Positions 60,237-64,000 of a DNA stretch of 64,000 nt are shown piece after piece (the stretch's first letter is position 1; each line of letters opens with the position of its first letter). The stretch spans positions 1 to 64,000 of the forward strand of contig CBDBDS010000005.1 of the NCBI GenBank assembly GCA_965203985.1, written 5' to 3'. The notes under the pieces are model-generated. The model saw nothing but the letters and a program-made list of their open reading frames with translations, was not told where the DNA came from and made no database searches. The stretch comes from Bin87 sp965203985 (GTDB lineage Bacteria > Chloroflexota > Dehalococcoidia > Lucifugimonadales > UBA3495). Both the position numbers and the translations under genes were made by a program.

Positions 60237-60977
60237 ATGCTGGCCTTCATTGACGAAAGTGGCAAGCCAAATCCCAATGACGCAAACAGTCGGCCTGTCG
60301 TTGTTGCGGTCTGTTTTGATGAGAGCGTTTCGCGCGACATTACCCGGCGAATTTACGCGATAAAGCGGAATCTGCTTGACTCGCAGCAAACTGAGGCAGA
60401 ACTTAAGGGAACTAAACTGCTGAAAGAAAAAACCTATACACGTAGCCGGGCATCGCGGCTATTTGCAGAGGATTTCTTCGCGGCGTTGAGCACTTGGGAG
60501 GTAACCATCTTCGCCACGATCATGCGGGCTCCGTTTGCCGCGCGGCAGAAAGACGGGTTGCTAGAAACCAGGTTTCGCTACCTCTTGCAGCGCATTGACC
60601 TGCTTGCCGCCGAGTGCGGTACGCATGCAAACGTGATGTTCGATGGACGCGGAGACGAATTCAGGGATTTGAGTCGGCGTTTCTCCGGTTACCTTTTCAG
60701 GTCCAACGAGGGCAGAAGACGCCTCAACATCACGGACAGTCCGGCGTTTGTAGATTCGGCTACCAGTGCTGGAATCCAGATTGCCGATATGTGCGCTTAT
60801 GTGATAAGCAAATATCAAGAGAAACAGCTGTTTTCGCTCCCTCCATCGCAAGATGATTGCTACCAGCGTGCTGTTCGGAGTTGGTATCGCTATATCGAGT
60901 CCCGTACTCGCGATTTTGATGGCCCGGATGACGTGACCTGGCGTGGCTTCTACTTTTTCAAGCCCGGAGACCAGTAG
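60237..60977 (+). CDS. DUF3800 domain protein
   Basis: 246 residues from the ATG at 60237 (MLAFIDESGKP); a GTG nine bases upstream is possible. AFIDESG at the start and SAGIQIADMCAYVISKY near the end are the conserved acidic motifs of DUF3800, an RNase H-like fold frequently found in defence islands. MFDGRGDEF lies between. No partner gene is visible. GC is lower than in neighbouring genes, which suggests transfer. Confidence 0.75.
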   Translation: MLAFIDESGKPNPNDANSRPVVVAVCFDESVSRDITRRIYAIKRNLLDSQQTEAELKGTKLLKEKTYTRSRASRLFAEDFFAALSTWEVTIFATIMRAPFAARQKDGLLETRFRYLLQRIDLLAAECGTHANVMFDGRGDEFRDLSRRFSGYLFRSNEGRRRLNITDSPAFVDSATSAGIQIADMCAYVISKYQEKQLFSLPPSQDDCYQRAVRSWYRYIESRTRDFDGPDDVTWRGFYFFKPGDQ

Positions 60978-60998
60978 GGTAGACCCGGGTTATCGTTC

Positions 60999-61955
60999 AT
61001 GTGGCCGTTGCTCGCGCTGGGCTCAGCCCTGGCATTTTGCTTCGTCAGCGTCTGCGACAAGCGCCTGCTGTCGTTCCACCTGAACGGCGTGCCGCCCCTG
61101 TGCCTGTGGTGCGGGACCACCGGACTGATCTACGGCACCATCGTGGCCGCCATAGTAGGCGTTCCAGCCGGCACTACCTGGCAGGTGGCGGTGACTCCCG
61201 CGGTAGCTGGCCTGTTCATGGGTTGCTCCGTGGTGCTCCTGTTCCGCTGTCTCCGTCTCATGGAGGCCTCGCGAGCCGTCGCCATTTCCCAGACTAATCC
61301 GATTTTCGTCGCCATTCTGGCCCTGATGTTCCTGGGTGAGCACATATCGCCGGCCCAATGGTTCGGCATCGCCCTGGTGGTGGCGGGTGCCGTGCTCATC
61401 TCGGTGCGCCTGTTCCAGGAGCTGCCCTTCGGACGGATCGGGGCCGGATTGGCGGTTCCGAGTACCGCGATTTTCGACCTGCGCGACCGCAGCACAGTCT
61501 ACGGACCGGCGCTGCTGATCCTCAGCGCGATGTGCGCCGCCTCCAGTTTCGTAGTGGCCAAGGCCGCGCTGAACGCTGAGCTTCCCGTGCTGACGGTATT
61601 CGGGATCCAGCAGGCCACGGTGGGCGCGGTGTTCTTCTGCGTCGGGTTGAGCGGCGGACCCCGTCTGTGGTCGGCAGTGAAACAGCCGGGCGTCCTGGCA
61701 ATGCTCCTGTTCGGCGAGTCGTTGATGCCGGCGGTATCCATCCTGCTGGGAGTCTACGCGTACAGCCTGGGCCCCGCCTCCCTGGTGGCGGCGGTCCTGG
61801 CGACCCGACCGCTGTTCGTGTTCATCGCGTCCACGATTCTGTCCCGGATGCGCTGGCAGTTCCTGGACGAGTCGCTGAGCCCCCGCGTGCTGTCGGTAAA
61901 AGCCGCGTCCATAGTGATGATTGTAGGTGGCGTGGGCACACTCAGCATGGGTTGA
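60999..61955 (+). CDS. EamA/DMT-family transporter
   Basis: A 318-residue membrane protein with about ten helices in two EamA repeats of five, each ending in a conserved helix (AISQTNPIFVAILALMFLGE; LVAAVLATRPLFVFIASTI). DMT transporters move small metabolites such as amino acids, nucleosides or drugs. It follows the DUF3800 gene by 21 bases; shared transcription is possible but the functions look unrelated. Confidence 0.85.
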   Translation: MWPLLALGSALAFCFVSVCDKRLLSFHLNGVPPLCLWCGTTGLIYGTIVAAIVGVPAGTTWQVAVTPAVAGLFMGCSVVLLFRCLRLMEASRAVAISQTNPIFVAILALMFLGEHISPAQWFGIALVVAGAVLISVRLFQELPFGRIGAGLAVPSTAIFDLRDRSTVYGPALLILSAMCAASSFVVAKAALNAELPVLTVFGIQQATVGAVFFCVGLSGGPRLWSAVKQPGVLAMLLFGESLMPAVSILLGVYAYSLGPASLVAAVLATRPLFVFIASTILSRMRWQFLDESLSPRVLSVKAASIVMIVGGVGTLSMG

Positions 61956-62177
61956 CCCCCAAAACGGGAACTTCCCGCTATGCCGTCGGTCATTACGTTA
62001 ATGCTGCGTCGAAAGCGGAGAAAAAGCATTGAATCCGTCACGAATAAATCGATAATGTTTATCATCGTCTCTTTGATGGTTGACAACCGCAGCAACAACG
62101 AATATTATCTTGTGCCAAATATCTGCGCCATTGAGCGTAGGAATGTGACTGCATCCTAGCACGGAGTCTGCCAACCA

Positions 62178-62612
62178 ATGGATGAACTTGACCTGAAGAT
62201 CATCGGTATCCTGCAATCGGACGGGCGTGCGTCCAACGCCAAGATTGCGCGCGCAGTGGGTGTCAGCGAAGGCACCGTGCGCCGCCGGTTGCGCCGCCTG
62301 ATAAAAGAAGACATCGTTCACGTGGTGGCAGTCCCTAACCTCGAAAAAATGGGCTACGGCACCACCGCCCTGATCGGTCTGGAAACCGGCCCGGGCAAGT
62401 CCGATTCCGTCGCGGAGTGCATCGCCAACCTCGACGAGGCGCACTATGTCGTCGTCGCCACCGGCCCCTACGACGTATTCGTCTGGACCGCCCTGGAATC
62501 CGCCGAAAGCCTTGGCGACTTCCTGCGCACCCGCATCGGCGTAATAGATGGAGTGCAAAAGACGCAGACCTTCGTCACCCTCTCGACCAAAAAGCGCTTC
62601 ACCCGGGTGTAG
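62178..62612 (+). CDS. Lrp/AsnC-family regulator
   Basis: A 144-residue regulator. An N-terminal winged helix-turn-helix (LDLKIIGILQSDGRASNAKI, then SEGTVRRRLRRL) and a C-terminal RAM domain (TALIGLETGP, AHYVVVATGPYDVFVW) identify it. It senses amino acids or related ligands and binds DNA as octamers in relatives. The AT-rich 221-base gap upstream is probably its promoter and own binding region. Confidence 0.9.
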   Translation: MDELDLKIIGILQSDGRASNAKIARAVGVSEGTVRRRLRRLIKEDIVHVVAVPNLEKMGYGTTALIGLETGPGKSDSVAECIANLDEAHYVVVATGPYDVFVWTALESAESLGDFLRTRIGVIDGVQKTQTFVTLSTKKRFTRV

Positions 62613-62672
62613 GCCGGCCGGCTGGGATACCTCCGATCAGCGCTCCGGGCCACCCTGCGCGTTTGCATTGCC

Positions 62673-62700
62673 TACCCGCCGTGCTATAATTCCGGCACGC
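62673..62700 (+). promoter_or_regulatory. promoter of the 7Fe ferredoxin gene
   Basis: TTGCAT (62673-62678) and TATAAT (62695-62700) with a 16-base spacer, 68 bases before the ATG at 62769. Confidence 0.65.
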
Positions 62701-62768
62701 GTGAGTTGTGGCCCGAATTTCGGTTTGCCACTGTCGACCCACAGCACATCACCCGAGGGAATGCCGCT

Positions 62769-63011
62769 ATGACCTACATCATTACCGAGCCATGCGTGGG
62801 CGTAAAAGACGCCGCGTGTGTCGACGTTTGTCCGGTGGACTGCATCTACACCACCGACGACGATGACATGTACTTCATCAGTCCCGATGAGTGCATCGAT
62901 TGTGCCGCCTGCGAACCGGTGTGCCCGGTCACGGCCATCTTCGCCGAAGAAGCCGTACCGTCCATGTACGAAGAATACATCAAGATAAATTACGACTACT
63001 TCAGCAAGTAG
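62769..63011 (+). CDS. 7Fe ferredoxin
   Basis: An 80-residue ferredoxin with two cluster sites. C9, C17 and C52 suit the [3Fe-4S] cluster and C21, C42, C45 and C48 the [4Fe-4S] cluster; C25 is the extra cysteine seen in Azotobacter FdI-type proteins. It carries electrons in the cytosol. The ATG at 62769 aligns with the family (MTYIIT). A hairpin follows at 63045. Confidence 0.92.
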   Translation: MTYIITEPCVGVKDAACVDVCPVDCIYTTDDDDMYFISPDECIDCAACEPVCPVTAIFAEEAVPSMYEEYIKINYDYFSK

Positions 63012-63044
63012 TCGAAGCGCCGCCCGGCGTACACCGACCCCGTC

Positions 63045-63074
63045 GTGCGCCCGGCGCTTGGCCGCCGGGCGCAC
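63045..63074 (+). terminator. hairpin after the ferredoxin gene
   Basis: An 11-bp stem (GTGCGCCCGGC / GCCGGGCGCAC) with an 8-base loop, then ATTTAAC. GC-rich and strong, but with only a short T-run. Confidence 0.6.
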
Positions 63075-63098
63075 ATTTAACGGTTCACACGTTCTCAG

Positions 63099-63926
63099 AT
63101 GTCCGCATCCGACCCGCAGCGGTCCGCTCGCCCCGAAGTCAACGTTGTAGTCTGTACTGACGAGTACGGCTGCGGACGCTGGTATCATCGCGGCCGCAAC
63201 GCCGAGGACGTCCTGGGCGATTTTCGTACTGCCGTAAGACACTGGGGTGACGATCGCGTGCAGGTCACCACGTCCGGATGCATCCTGGGATGCACCTACG
63301 GCCCGCGATTCGACGTCGCCCGCCGCTGGTCTGGCGAAAAAGCGCTGTACGGCTCGATCACAGGCGAAGCGACCGTCACCCGGCGCGGACGGGTGAGATT
63401 CGACCTCATTCCGGACGACTTGAACGAGGTTCTGTCCGACCACCTGCCGGAAACCGCCGTTCCCATCCACTCCCTCGGCGGGTCCAATCCCCCGACCAAT
63501 GTTGACCTGCTTCGGCAAATCCTGTCGGATTGCAGCCGGGGGATGGGCGATGCCCCCGTGGGTTTGGCCGAAGCCGTGGTCATGGTGCACAATCCGGCCG
63601 CCACCGTCTCCATTCCCGCCTCGCTGGACAGCCTGCAATTCGTGGATGGCAGCGGGAGAGCCGACCCAACCGGAGACATCGCCCTGCTGGCAACGGACGG
63701 CGATGGTCAGGTGTCACTGCAACTAAGCCGGATCCGCCAGGTGGAGTTTCTGTTTCGACAACTGCGCAACGGGATGCCGAGCTACTCCATCTGGCTGCGG
63801 GACGACGACCTGGCGACCGTGTACCGCATCTACCTGCGGCGCTCGGAAAACCCGGCCAACAATCCCCTGCGTCATCGTCTCTTCATGGACCTCATTGATC
63901 AGCATGGCGAAAAGGTAACCCTGTAA
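63099..63926 (+). CDS. [2Fe-2S] thioredoxin-like ferredoxin with a C-terminal domain
   Basis: A 275-residue protein. The N-terminal domain has four cysteines in the pattern of thioredoxin-like [2Fe-2S] ferredoxins: C19, C25, C61 and C65 (TSGCILGCTYGPR). The C-terminal about 170 residues are a separate domain; its end (VSLQLSRIRQVEFLFRQL, WLRDDDLATVYRIYLRR) has some resemblance to HutX/ChuX-type heme proteins, which is tentative. It is read in the same direction as the 7Fe ferredoxin but behind a hairpin. Confidence 0.65.
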   Translation: MSASDPQRSARPEVNVVVCTDEYGCGRWYHRGRNAEDVLGDFRTAVRHWGDDRVQVTTSGCILGCTYGPRFDVARRWSGEKALYGSITGEATVTRRGRVRFDLIPDDLNEVLSDHLPETAVPIHSLGGSNPPTNVDLLRQILSDCSRGMGDAPVGLAEAVVMVHNPAATVSIPASLDSLQFVDGSGRADPTGDIALLATDGDGQVSLQLSRIRQVEFLFRQLRNGMPSYSIWLRDDDLATVYRIYLRRSENPANNPLRHRLFMDLIDQHGEKVTL

Positions 63927-64000
63927 CATCTCCCCGGGCCTGGTCGCCCGCCGCGGCGTTCTACAACACGGACAACTTGCGTGATTGACGACGCGCCGGC

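Noticed and set aside
1..64000. CRISPR arrays, tRNA and rRNA genes
   Set aside because: I found no regularly spaced repeats with unique spacers, and no GTTCRA-type T-loop in a cloverleaf. The periodic 11-bp arrays at the amt genes are too short and regular to be CRISPR.
63975..64000. Start of a further gene at the window end
   Set aside because: A GTG near 63981 opens a frame, but fewer than ten codons are visible.

Overview
The window is about 62-65% GC bacterial chromosome, densely coded on both strands, with no rRNA, tRNA or CRISPR array that I can see. The most likely source is a Chloroflexota bacterium of the Dehalococcoidia/SAR202 kind. This is inference from a Thr/Pro-rich lipoprotein linker, a two-CxxC zinc ribbon in front of a DEAD-box helicase, many amidohydrolases and a cyclase-family enzyme, and short leaders with TATAAT boxes close to start codons. 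No marker gene settles it.

Layout. 1-5 kb: an MFS transporter with an in-frame TGA, a DUF58 gene with three frameshifts and a DUF4129-type membrane protein, with a HEPN gene pair wedged between the last two. 5-9.5 kb: a Swt1-type HEPN/TPR protein divergent from a single-chain MmeI-like restriction-modification enzyme. 9.8-17 kb: acetyl-CoA synthetase, a frameshifted Uma2 gene, a retropepsin-like gene between 149-bp direct repeats, a lipoprotein metalloprotease, and an amidohydrolase whose promoter/start segment occurs three times. 17-24 kb: a DUF91-like nuclease, a DUF4258 pair, a cyclase-family hydrolase, a TenA fusion overlapping a second retropepsin, a CoxG-like protein and a two-gene type II restriction-modification system. 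24-34 kb: a carbamoylase, two DUF433/DUF5615 toxin-antitoxin loci (one broken), an XRE-GTPase with a perfect 32-bp palindrome upstream, a malate/tartrate/isopropylmalate-type dehydrogenase, a sulfurtransferase and an MNT/HEPN pair. 34-38.4 kb: ammonium transporter 1, then a nuclease-NACHT gene in a small island bounded by a second copy of the amt 3' end and a broken haloalkane dehalogenase copy. 38.6-48 kb: DEAD-box helicase, fatty acid desaturase, the intact haloalkane dehalogenase, a D-aminoacylase-type amidohydrolase, a Rieske protein and an unknown two-gene operon. 48-53.5 kb: ammonium transporter 2, a third retropepsin with a domain-duplicated partner, a HicB-like protein, glutamine synthetase and a queuosine-precursor transporter. 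53.5-64 kb: a MpaB/Lcp-like oxygenase with an MMPL exporter, an esterase, a GxxExxY cassette bounded by inverted repeats, a PEP mutase/isocitrate lyase-family enzyme, DCC and DUF3800 proteins, a DMT transporter, an Lrp/AsnC regulator, a 7Fe ferredoxin and a [2Fe-2S] protein.

Three themes connect the genes. First, housekeeping and catabolic genes are interleaved with an unusually dense set of defence and toxin-antitoxin genes, several visibly inserted into or breaking neighbours. Second, nitrogen assimilation: two ammonium transporters and a glutamine synthetase, both transporters preceded by 11-bp-periodic arrays resembling GlnR boxes. Third, small mobile repeats (MITE-like palindromes, REP-like and CAGGAT repeats) fill many intergenic gaps. 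The best candidates for an undescribed system are the nuclease-NACHT island, the XRE-GTPase with its palindrome, and the retropepsin/partner loci.
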